From positions 1-23,476 of IMG/VR virus record IMGVR_UViG_3300027825_000013: a stretch of DNA of 23,476 nt. One strand, given 5' to 3'. This document shows positions 15,139 through 22,272 of this stretch, piece after piece. Positions within the stretch are counted from its first letter, which is position 1; every line of letters begins with the position of its first letter. Made by a program: the position numbers and the translations under genes. This DNA comes from a virus. The notes beneath the pieces are model-generated. The model ran no database searches, was not told where the DNA came from, and saw nothing but the letters and a program-made list of their open reading frames with translations.

Positions 15139-17273
15139 GCGGACTCGTCTTTGTAATCCCGCACCTTCTTGGCCAGGGATTCTTCCATCTGGCGAAGTTT
15201 GCTCCCGGCATCGTCGAGCTTCGCACGGCGGTCCGCCAATTGTTCTTCATTAGCCGCCAACGCCGCAACCCACTTTGCCCGCAACTCCTGTTCCTTTGGC
15301 TGGCTTGACCCCAGCGTTTGGAGATTGGAGCGCAGCCGGCCCTGTTCCTCGGTCAGCCGTTGCACCTGTTGGGTCCATTCGGTGATCTGCCGCTGCAAGC
15401 CGGCCTTCTGCGCCATTAGGTCACTCAACTCCTTCATAATGGCCTTAGCGCCCGCGGACAAATAGGGCTGGGCGAAATAGAAGCGGATCTGCTCCTCACT
15501 ACTCTTATCCAAATGTACCGTTTCTCGCACGTCGCGCTTCTCCTCAACCACGAAGTCCACTGTCTCGCCGGCCTTCAGCGGCACCTCGAATCGGTAATGG
15601 TTGTCCACCTCCTTAAGAGGCTTCTCAGGCTTGCTGAGGCGGTAACCGGGATTTCTCGGCTGGTGCAGCCACAAGGTCGCCGCCTCTCTACCGCGGTTTG
15701 CGATCTTCCATGTGTTGGTGAGGGTCTCCACAGCGGTTAGGGTGAGTATGCCGTCAACAAGGCGGCCCTTAAAATGTGGTGCCCGAAGGCTTTTTTCCCG
15801 CGGGGTAACATCCACAGAGGCATCTAGCGCGTAGGGGATTACTTCCTGGCTGCCGGGCGGGAGTGTGTGATTGAGAATGCCCTCACCGAGCGACGTGCTC
15901 CCCTCGAAGAAGGTTACCGCGCCCGCCTCCAGCGTCAGGTCGGTAGCATTTTGCACCACGAAAGCATTTGTAGTTCTGGGAGCGAAAGACGCCTTGTAGT
16001 ACAGGAGCCGCCGCCCGCTGATCTGTTTCGAGATGATGGGGACCATGGCCGCCTGGCCGCGGGAGATTGAAACTTTCTCCTTGGGTTCGTAGCTGAAGAG
16101 GTCCCCGACTTTCGCACCCTGAGCCCCACTGTCGTAGCTGCCGGCGAGGAGCTCGCCCAAGGGTTTGGCCTCTTTCTTCTCGGCATCCCGTCCACCAGCC
16201 ACCGGCGGAGGAGGCGCGGCGGCAACCTGCTGGTCCATCATTTGGCGCGGGGCCGCGGGTGCAATGGTCATGCGTTTGCTGCCGGCGCGGAGTTTTTCCT
16301 CCATTGGCGCAGCCATGGCTGCCGGCACGTCCTTTGCAAGATCGGGTGATGACACTGCCGCCCAATCCACGGCCAGGTCGGACAATCCAGGAATCGGCAC
16401 CTGCGCTCGCTTGATGTAGTAGGGAGAGTACAAATCCATCACGTAGGAGATCGGATTACCGGCTACGAAAGAGATCGTCACGTCCTTCCAGTCGTCTTCC
16501 GTGTTGTTCTCGGCCAATGCCCAGCCCTGGAGGAGCGGAGAGGCGTCCTTCTTCTTTTCATCGAATATGACACGGTAGGAACACTTCCAGATGGGCATTT
16601 CGATTAGATAACCAATGCGCAGCTCTCGCTCGCCCTGTCCCGTGGCGCTCAACGTGAGCTTCTTCCGGTTGGTGTACTTGCTGTCAAGGGAGAGGTCGAG
16701 GAGTCGGCGAAGGTCGCGCTGGAGCGCCTCATCGGCCAGCGAGAACTCGGATATGGCGAAGAGATCCAGGGAGCGGATCGGACCGGCCTCGGTCATCAGC
16801 ACCAGACGATAACTCTTCTTTAGCGCCTGGTTGTTAACGACTTCAGTGATCGGCTCGACACCAAGGATGCGCCCTTCGACTGTTTCACCGGCCGCTTTGG
16901 CGGTCAGCCGAGCCCCCTTGAGTTGCATCAGAAACTGGCTGAGCGCTGCTTCCTCAGGCACCTTGATGAGGATATCTTGGAGCTGCTTTGAGAGCGGATC
17001 GCGGGTTTCGTACCGGACGGACGAGATCCTGCCGCCACCAAGGTCCACGGCGAAGAAGCTGGTCAGGAGGTCTTTCATCTGCTCGGCACGGAATTCGAGT
17101 GAGAGCGTTGCATTGCCTTTGATCTTCCCTTCTCGCTCGAGATAACCCATGCCATGCTTGTAGAGGACCACCTTTGTCACGAGTGGTGGCTCGGCCGCGG
17201 CGAGCACAACGTCTCCAACTGTCAACGACGCCCAAAGAGAAAACAACAACAGCACCAGAGTGGTCCTTTTCAC
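15135..17273 (-). CDS. Secreted DUF4139-domain protein with C-terminal coiled coil
   Basis: 712 residues from GTG 17273, chosen because AAGGGGG (17280-17286) stands six bases before it; a TTG at 17300 would add nine residues without a good site. The N-terminus KRTTLVLLLFSLWASLTVG...LAAA is a signal peptide, so the protein is exported. Residues about 30-180 contain the repeated-strand region that precedes DUF4139 (VVLYKHGMGYLEREG). DUF4139 itself is seen in LRIGYLIEMPIWKCSYRVIF and LAENNTEDDWKDVTISFVAGNP. A Pro/Ala/Met-rich linker (about 325-375) and a second beta region follow. The last 90 residues form a coiled coil (LQRQITEWTQQVQRLTEEQ). The family's molecular role is unknown. It is not a typical phage gene and sits on the opposite strand between phage modules, so it is probably cargo. 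Confidence 0.85.
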   Translation of the reverse strand: MKRTTLVLLLFSLWASLTVGDVVLAAAEPPLVTKVVLYKHGMGYLEREGKIKGNATLSLEFRAEQMKDLLTSFFAVDLGGGRISSVRYETRDPLSKQLQDILIKVPEEAALSQFLMQLKGARLTAKAAGETVEGRILGVEPITEVVNNQALKKSYRLVLMTEAGPIRSLDLFAISEFSLADEALQRDLRRLLDLSLDSKYTNRKKLTLSATGQGERELRIGYLIEMPIWKCSYRVIFDEKKKDASPLLQGWALAENNTEDDWKDVTISFVAGNPISYVMDLYSPYYIKRAQVPIPGLSDLAVDWAAVSSPDLAKDVPAAMAAPMEEKLRAGSKRMTIAPAAPRQMMDQQVAAAPPPPVAGGRDAEKKEAKPLGELLAGSYDSGAQGAKVGDLFSYEPKEKVSISRGQAAMVPIISKQISGRRLLYYKASFAPRTTNAFVVQNATDLTLEAGAVTFFEGSTSLGEGILNHTLPPGSQEVIPYALDASVDVTPREKSLRAPHFKGRLVDGILTLTAVETLTNTWKIANRGREAATLWLHQPRNPGYRLSKPEKPLKEVDNHYRFEVPLKAGETVDFVVEEKRDVRETVHLDKSSEEQIRFYFAQPYLSAGAKAIMKELSDLMAQKAGLQRQITEWTQQVQRLTEEQGRLRSNLQTLGSSQPKEQELRAKWVAALAANEEQLADRRAKLDDAGSKLRQMEESLAKKVRDYKDESA

Positions 17274-17290
17274 ATTAATCCCCCTTGTTC

Positions 17291-17425
17291 TTAGCCGCAA
17301 TTATGCGGCGCGCTTGATATCTTGGAGGTCTTCTGGGTCTTGATCACTCGCTCGACGGCCCTTTCGATCTCAAAATGACGCCGCATTGTCACCCAGGAGT
17401 CTCCGAGGAGTTCAACTGCCACCAT
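17291..17425 (-). CDS. Doubtful small ORF upstream of the DUF4139 gene
   Basis: 44 codons from ATG 17425, ending 17 bases before the DUF4139 start. The peptide (VAVELLGDSWVTMRRHFEIE, then RAVERVIKTQKTSK) looks protein-like and helical, but there is no ribosome binding site. It may be the remnant of a longer gene or chance. Its TAA stop lies in a small GCCGCA...TGCGGC dyad region. Confidence 0.2.
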   Translation of the reverse strand: MVAVELLGDSWVTMRRHFEIERAVERVIKTQKTSKISSAPHNCG

Positions 17426-17921
17426 CTAGCTTGAAAACGGGGTTTTCACACGTTTCTGATCATATCAAACCACACAGATCCCTGAAGACCTATCATGATC
17501 GAACCTTTGAATTCAAGTGGGATCGCTTAGCACTCGGTTTCCCAAATTCGGTGGCGGATTTCGGGAAGCTTTGGTGGGACAGGCATCTTGCCTGTCTATA
17601 AAGAAATGACAGGCAAGATGCCTGTCCCACCAATACCGTGGTCTCGAATCCTCTTTCATCGTCTCTATTCCAAGAACACGTCACCCGAATTACGGATTGA
17701 ACCACTTAGTAGTGATTGCGGTTTGGTATTGCATAAATATCTACCATGGCTCGAGGAAATGGCGCATCACCCTGGGGTGCCACCGACCTGAGCTTTGGCA
17801 GGTCCGTGCTGTAGCTTCAATACATAGCCAAAACCTCCAATCGATTCTCAACTCAGATATTCATTACCATAGGCCGAGTCTGTTGGCCGATCTCCGTAAA
17901 ATCCTGGAATTGAGCTGACAA
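17426..17921. other. Non-coding gap before the terminase genes, holding repeat copy 2
   Basis: No convincing gene in about 500 bases. It contains the second copy of the dispersed repeat (17530-17711). The 200 bases after the repeat carry no clear promoter, and only a weak ribosome site (GGAAT/GAG) precedes the ATG at 17922. Confidence 0.55.
17530..17711. repeat. Dispersed repeat, copy 2, with 26-bp perfect hairpin
   Basis: Homologous to 3268-3416. The core here is longer: arms of 26 bp (17571-17596 and 17608-17633) are exactly complementary around the 11-base loop TATAAAGAAAT. Within each arm the unit GACAGGCA.. is itself repeated. Compared with copy 1, an internal CATCTTGCCTGTC...GACAGGCAAGATG segment is added; the flanks on both sides still align. 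Confidence 0.88.
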
Positions 17922-18332
17922 ATGACCCTGAAGAAAAAACGACCGACAGAAGAGTCCTCGGCAGCTTCTTTTGAAGAGGCAACCAAACCAGCCACGGACA
18001 CTGAGACGCAGTTCGATCCCTCTTTCCTCCTCCAAATAAGGGGACTGGCCGCGGCCGGCCTGACCCCTTCCTCTGCGCTGGCACTACTTACCCAGCTCAT
18101 CGCTGAAACTCCCGAGGCATCCAAAGACACAATGGACCGGATAAAGATGGTGGATAAGCTTCTCAACACCGCCCGTGCCATGATGGAAACTCGGCTAAAA
18201 AATGAGGAAGCCGCAGCCATCGCCGCGAGGCTTGATGAAATGGAGCTTCTCATCGAAAAGCTTTCAATTCAAAAGATAGGCGAGCCCAATCAGTGCCATG
18301 AAATTAGAGATAATCGAAGCGACGATGACTGA
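17922..18332 (+). CDS. Possible small terminase subunit
   Basis: 136 residues. The first 30 residues are polar and Lys/Glu/Thr-rich; the rest is helical: FLLQIRGLAAAGLTPSSALALLTQLI could be a small DNA-binding helical domain, and a long coiled-coil region follows (MDRIKMVDKLLNTARAMMETRLKNEEAAAIAARLDEMELLIEKL given here only in outline at about 69-115). The gene directly precedes the large terminase and overlaps its start, the usual place of the small subunit that recognises phage DNA. No family signature is certain. The ribosome binding site is weak. Confidence 0.6.
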   Translation: MTLKKKRPTEESSAASFEEATKPATDTETQFDPSFLLQIRGLAAAGLTPSSALALLTQLIAETPEASKDTMDRIKMVDKLLNTARAMMETRLKNEEAAAIAARLDEMELLIEKLSIQKIGEPNQCHEIRDNRSDDD

Positions 18333-20049
18333 GCCCCCGGCCAATGAGCAGATTAATCTTCGACGGTCGAGGCTCCGCCTGGAAAGACTGTCGGAACGAC
18401 TGCAACAGGTCGTCCCCGCGCCCGAAGACAACCTGTTTCATATTCAGCGATTCATCGAAGACCTGAAGATCATCAACAAGCGCGGGGAATTGGTCTCCCT
18501 CATCATGAACCGCGCCCAGGAGACGGTATTCCACAGGCTCATGGAATGCCGTGAAAAGAGGGTCCCAGCACGTTTCATCTGCTGCAAGTCCCGACAGCTC
18601 GGTATCTCCACGCTCATCGAAGCCTTTATCTTTGCTCTCATCACACACTATCCCAACCGTTTCGCACTAGTGGCGGCCAATTCCGTCGAGAGCGCTCAGA
18701 CTATCTTTGCAATGGCGCAGCGCTTCCGCCGCTATCTTGAGTCCGGCCGGACCGCCAGGCCCGTCACGGTCAATGCACGTCGCATCGAATATCTAGCGCC
18801 TCATCATTCACGTTTGCAGATCGACACGGCTGCAAACAGGAGCCTGGGCCGAGGCGGCACCCTTCACTATGTCCACGCCAGCGAGGTGGCTTTCTGGGAA
18901 AGGGCTGAAGACCCGATTCTTGCCATAAACCAGTCTGTTCCGCAGCACTGGGACACTCTGGTCTTCTGGGAATCCACCGCGAACGGCATGCATAATCTTT
19001 TTCACAGAACGTGGATAGCCGCGGAACGTGGGGAATCAGATATGGAGCCCATATTTCTATCTTGGAAGGGATTTCCTGAATACAGCTTGCCCGTCGGGCA
19101 ACGGGAGAGGCTGCAACTCTCCCAGGATGAGGAGGCGTATGCCCGGAAACACGATTTGAGTAGAGACCAGATCAAGTGGGCCTGTTACACGAGGAAAAAC
19201 CAGTGCCATGATTCCTGGGACAAATTTCATCAGGAATACCCCGTGGCCGCACAACTGGCCTTCACCTTTACAGGGATGCCTTGGTTCAGCCAGGATGTGA
19301 TTCATGAATCCCTCGAGAGGCTGGTCCGGCCTCCTCTTACACGGGGTTATCTCGAGTTCTCTGCCGGTGATTCTGCTGTGCCTCTGTTCGTAACCGATCC
19401 GACAGGGCCTCTGGAAGTATGGTTGCTTCCCGAGCCGGCGCATACATATAGTCTTGGAATGGACGTAGGGGAAGGCGTCGCCGCGGATTACACGGTTATT
19501 CAGGTGATATGCAACGAGACAGGGGAGGTGGCGGCCCGTTATCGTTCCCACCGCGTCCGGGCCGAAACCGCCGGAGTAGACTCGTACCTTCTCGGCGTCT
19601 ACTACAATTTCGGGCTGCTAGGGATTGAGCGAAATGGCCCTGGGCTGGCCGCGCTCGCGGCGTGTGAGCGGGGGCTGTCGGGCTATCCCCAGATGACAGG
19701 CTATCCCAACCTGTACTATCACACGTACACAGACCGCAAGATCCCCGAAGAGACCAGACGGCTGGGCTGGATCACTAATAAAGCCACCAAGGAGGCTATG
19801 CTGAGCAGGCTTGCGCTGACTTTCGAGAGCCGCGGGCTCAAAATATACAGCAGAACAACTCTTCTCGAGATGCAAGGCTTTGTCTGGGACGCGGAAAAGA
19901 AAAGTTTCCGCCAGAATTACAAATCTCCGGACTCGAGACTGGCCCACGACGACGAGATCATAGCCCTTGCCATAGCCAACGAGATGCGCACCCACACGTG
20001 GGAAAACCGCTTCATTCAAGGACGGCTGCCTCGTGGAGGGGAGTTTTAA
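18298..20049 (+). CDS. terL: Terminase large subunit (TerL)
   Basis: 583 residues from ATG 18298; ATG 18325 (ATGACTGA, overlapping the upstream stop) is an equally good translationally coupled start, giving 574. The N-terminal ATPase has a Walker A-like loop CKSRQLGIST (96-105), a Walker B strand ending in HASE (Glu196) and the coupling motif WESTANG (224-230). The C-terminal RNase H-like nuclease has its first Asp in LGMDVGEG (Asp389), Glu443 in GIERNGPG and the Asp pair in AHDDEI (551-552). The enzyme pumps DNA into the capsid and cuts it. All key residues appear present, so it should be active. Neither a portal nor a capsid gene follows it, which is unusual. Confidence 0.92.
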   Translation: MKLEIIEATMTEPPANEQINLRRSRLRLERLSERLQQVVPAPEDNLFHIQRFIEDLKIINKRGELVSLIMNRAQETVFHRLMECREKRVPARFICCKSRQLGISTLIEAFIFALITHYPNRFALVAANSVESAQTIFAMAQRFRRYLESGRTARPVTVNARRIEYLAPHHSRLQIDTAANRSLGRGGTLHYVHASEVAFWERAEDPILAINQSVPQHWDTLVFWESTANGMHNLFHRTWIAAERGESDMEPIFLSWKGFPEYSLPVGQRERLQLSQDEEAYARKHDLSRDQIKWACYTRKNQCHDSWDKFHQEYPVAAQLAFTFTGMPWFSQDVIHESLERLVRPPLTRGYLEFSAGDSAVPLFVTDPTGPLEVWLLPEPAHTYSLGMDVGEGVAADYTVIQVICNETGEVAARYRSHRVRAETAGVDSYLLGVYYNFGLLGIERNGPGLAALAACERGLSGYPQMTGYPNLYYHTYTDRKIPEETRRLGWITNKATKEAMLSRLALTFESRGLKIYSRTTLLEMQGFVWDAEKKSFRQNYKSPDSRLAHDDEIIALAIANEMRTHTWENRFIQGRLPRGGEF

Positions 20050-20052
20050 ATA

Positions 20053-20559
20053 ATGCGTGCAAAATGCCTCGAAGACGGGACTATCGCGGTTACCGGAACA
20101 AAAGGAAAGGAGAGCTTCAATAAGATTTGGGCGGGGGTCGGCTGGCCTGAGAACGAGGCCGGTTACCTCTGTGCTCTCGGCGAAAGGGTTGATGGTCGGT
20201 ATCATGCCCTCTGGGAAAAGAGCGGGGGTTTATGGGAACTCGGCGTAGCCGCGGTGGAAGCCAAGGATAGCTTCCTTATCGATTGCATCTGGGTAGATGC
20301 CCGTGACGCGGTCGCAACCTCGTATCTCAGGACTCTGCCTGGTCTGTGCTTTCATGAAGAGCCATCCGAAAGAGGTTGCGCGACTGCTACTGGAGCCGGT
20401 TCAGCGACCAAAGAGCCGCGTTCGATTGAGCGAGGAATGACAGCGACTGTGGTGCCCGTTCCGGAGCGGGCCACGGCCAATTACAGGTCGGCACTCGAGA
20501 AGGCTCGCGGTGTAATAATGGCCGGAAACCTGATGATCCACGAGGCAAACTGTCCATAA
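20053..20559 (+). CDS. Small phage protein after terminase, unknown
   Basis: 168 residues, with GGAGGGGAG eight bases before the ATG and three bases after the TerL stop. Residues 1-110 look folded, with mixed strands (WAGVGWPENEAGYLCALGERV, then YHALWEKSGGLWELGVAAVE in outline at 27-70). A low-complexity Ala/Thr/Gly/Glu linker follows at about 105-135, and then a short helix. I recognise no motif. The tight spacing suggests it belongs to the terminase operon. Confidence 0.72.
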   Translation: MRAKCLEDGTIAVTGTKGKESFNKIWAGVGWPENEAGYLCALGERVDGRYHALWEKSGGLWELGVAAVEAKDSFLIDCIWVDARDAVATSYLRTLPGLCFHEEPSERGCATATGAGSATKEPRSIERGMTATVVPVPERATANYRSALEKARGVIMAGNLMIHEANCP

Positions 20560-20724
20560 ATGGTCTACGCATTGAGGCAGCCGCTTGAAGATCTGCTGAG
20601 ATCTCCAGTCATGAAGGGCCTCGTATGGGTTATCACGGCCCTTGAGGACTCAAAGAGAAGCGCGGATACAGAGGTTTCGATCTCGGACGCGTGGTACAAC
20701 AATTCGCCCAGGGGGCTCCTGTAA
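20560..20724 (+). CDS. 54-residue ORF directly abutting the preceding gene
   Basis: The ATG follows the previous stop with no gap (TAAATG), so translation by re-initiation is likely. The peptide MVYALRQPLEDLLRSPVMKG then LVWVITALEDSKRSADTE has a helical first half and an aromatic end (ISDAWYNNSPRGLL). It is too short to assign. It is the last gene-like frame of the terminase operon. Confidence 0.42.
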   Translation: MVYALRQPLEDLLRSPVMKGLVWVITALEDSKRSADTEVSISDAWYNNSPRGLL

Positions 20725-20924
20725 TCTTTCCGGGGATGCCCGTGAAATGAGAATTCGGGCCTTGGCGGCTTTCCGGGTGCCCCTGCCGGCTTGTTTAGTA
20801 GCGGCGGTCAGACCATGACCCCGTTTTTTTTGGATTGCAGATGAAAAAAAGACAAAACTTTGGAGAACCAATATAAGCCGTTTCGTGATAAAGAAGGGGC
20901 AAAAAAGCTTTCCCCGGAGTGTGT

Positions 20925-21218
20925 ATGATGATCAGCTCGACCTCTTTTGTTTCAGACATTCCTGAACTTGGACTGCTATCGCTGAATTGCGATTTGCCCC
21001 TTGGGTCTTCGCGCGCTGCTTCCCTCCCATATCCTTCCCCAGGGATCCTGTCCGCTCCTGTGGATGATGGCGAGGACGAGGAAGGATGGGATGAGGACGA
21101 AGACTGGGAAGACGAAGACGACGATGAAGAGGACGACGATTACGACGAAGATGAAGACGACGAGGACTGGGAAGACGAGGAAGATGAGGACGAGTCCGAT
21201 TCAGACGAGGAAGATTAA
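20925..21218 (+). CDS. Hyper-acidic-tailed small protein
   Basis: 97 residues from ATG 20925 (ATG 20928 is also possible); GGAG at 20916-20919 precedes both. The first 45 residues are ordinary (ISSTSFVSDIPELGLLSLNC, then a Pro/Ser-rich stretch). From about residue 47 to the end, 43 of 51 residues are Asp or Glu, broken only by a few Trp, Tyr, Gly and Ser. The predicted pI is extremely low. Such tails occur in DNA mimics, histone-like chaperones and ion-binding proteins; function here is unknown. The coding strand is a GA-rich tract (21064-21217), which makes other frames look open. A hairpin overlaps its stop. Confidence 0.6.
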   Translation: MMISSTSFVSDIPELGLLSLNCDLPLGSSRAASLPYPSPGILSAPVDDGEDEEGWDEDEDWEDEDDDEEDDDYDEDEDDEDWEDEEDEDESDSDEED

Positions 21219-21263
21219 GAAAATGGGGAGGTCCCTTTTGCAAGAAGGACCTCCCTGATTCTT
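21217..21263 (+). terminator. Hairpin at the end of the acidic ORF, related to 6937-6980
   Basis: GGGAGGTCC (21226-21234) and GGACCTCCC (21247-21255) are perfect 9-bp arms; outer AAGAA and TTCTT also pair. No strong U-tract follows, but its place right after the stop suggests a terminator. It has the same layout as the inner hairpin at 6937-6980 (AAGAA...GGGG...CTTTTGCAAGAAGG...CCC...TTCTT), so it probably belongs to a repeated family. Confidence 0.6.
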
Positions 21264-21550
21264 CTCGGCTCCCCCATTCTTACCTCCTTGAAGGCCAATT
21301 GGTACGCATTAGTCTGTTGCCACTATTTCCCTCCAGTAAACACCTTTGAGATTTGATCATCAAATCTGAACGCGAAATGAAGGCACTCTAGCTCAACGGC
21401 TTGGATGCCATGGGCCGAGCCGCGAGGCTTTCATTGGAGAATGCCGCTCTGACTGATCCCGGACTGTCAGTGCTGTTGGCCTGGAGCCAGGGAGCCGTAC
21501 ATGCGCTTTGATACGGCAGCTTCGCTTTCGCAGTAAGAAAGGAGGAAAGT
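21264..21550. other. Gap between acidic ORF and leader copy B
   Basis: No clear gene. A 33-codon frame at 21410-21511 (with AALTDPGLSVLLAWSQGAVH) looks protein-like but has no ribosome site, and it is in the same frame as the leader ORF downstream, ending at TGA 21509-21511. It may be the remnant of a longer gene. A second C-run at 21269-21280 could pair with the G-run in the preceding hairpin. Confidence 0.45.
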
Positions 21551-21775
21551 TTGATAGAAACCGAAAAACAACGGCGATGGTGGTTCGCCACGCATCCTGA
21601 GTTCAGTGGGAGCCGGACAGGACAAAGGGGCGACCTTCCGGACAGAATCGGACGGTTGCCGCGAGAAAATCCGGCCAAGGAAGCATTCATACGCGAGATG
21701 GCTAAGGCGGGATGGAGCAGAGCGAAGGCGGAAGAACGATGGAACGTGTACAGATTAAACGAAAACATCGCCTAG
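21551..21775 (+). CDS. Leader ORF copy B (WWFATHPEF family), in frame with the downstream toxin
   Basis: 74 residues from TTG 21551, five bases after GGAGG. The first 18 residues (IETEKQRRWWFATHPEFS) are repeated at 14974 and, decayed, near 23021. A polar, Arg/Gly-rich stretch follows (SRTGQRGDLPDRIGRLPREN), then a helix (AKEAFIREMAKAGWSRAKAEE). It ends at TAG 21773-21775. The frame continues unbroken after the stop through GVATAMAVHGAGG into the toxin ORF, so leader and toxin may be one protein of 236 residues with a nonsense codon, or the toxin may be made by readthrough. Function of the leader is unknown; it could be a trafficking or recombination module. Confidence 0.68.
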   Translation: MIETEKQRRWWFATHPEFSGSRTGQRGDLPDRIGRLPRENPAKEAFIREMAKAGWSRAKAEERWNVYRLNENIA

Positions 21776-21790
21776 GGCGTTGCCACGGCA

Positions 21791-22261
21791 ATGGCTGTCC
21801 ACGGCGCTGGAGGAGCCGCGAGAGCCATTCTCAGAGGCACTTACCGCTGGGCCGTTGGTCTGGGTCAAGCAGGGGCAATTGGTAAATCTGGCGGCCCGGG
21901 CAAATGGGTGGAAATAGCTCGGCCTTGGCAGGGCCTGGAACATCAGTCGAAGATGTCCGGGAAACCGATCATAGAAAGGGACGGCAAGTTTTATATAAAA
22001 GAATACAAAATCGGCGATGTACATTATGATGATTATCGCAATGGAATCCTTTATGAATATAAAGGAAATCATAAGCACTTATTCGATAAAAATGACGAAT
22101 TCATGATTTGGGCTAAGAAACCAAACCAATTCCGAGACCAGGCTTTGCGCCAAGTAAAAGCCTCGGAAGGTCTTCCAGTGATATGGAGGGTTGGCTCGGA
22201 TCAGGTGGAGGCTTTCCGGAAAGCAGTAGGAAATGTTCCTGGAGCAACTGTTAAACCATAA
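21791..22261 (+). CDS. Nuclease-toxin domain, Tox-REase-5-like
   Basis: 156 residues from ATG 21791. Residues 1-30 are glycine/alanine-rich. The rest resembles the restriction-endonuclease-fold toxin 5 domain of polymorphic toxins: WQGLEHQSKMSGKP, a Lys/Tyr-rich strand pair, a probable catalytic Asp in HYDDYRNG (80-81), the EYK motif (Glu89, Lys91), then RDQALRQVKASEGLPVIWRV (115-134), which is the characteristic Gln-containing helix and closing strand. It would cut DNA in a target cell. No N-terminal delivery domain (Rhs, VgrG, PAAR, CdiA) is attached, so this is an orphan toxin tip. The start lacks a good ribosome site. An immunity gene follows 11 bases later. Base composition is more AT-rich than in the phage genes. 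Confidence 0.75.
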   Translation: MAVHGAGGAARAILRGTYRWAVGLGQAGAIGKSGGPGKWVEIARPWQGLEHQSKMSGKPIIERDGKFYIKEYKIGDVHYDDYRNGILYEYKGNHKHLFDKNDEFMIWAKKPNQFRDQALRQVKASEGLPVIWRVGSDQVEAFRKAVGNVPGATVKP

Positions 22262-22272
22262 GGGGTTGAATC

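Noticed and set aside
20932-21258. Arg/Pro-rich minus-strand frame and Lys/Thr-rich plus-strand frame over the acidic tract
   Set aside because: Both are by-products of the GA-rich codons that encode Asp and Glu; the acidic frame has the better start and ribosome site.
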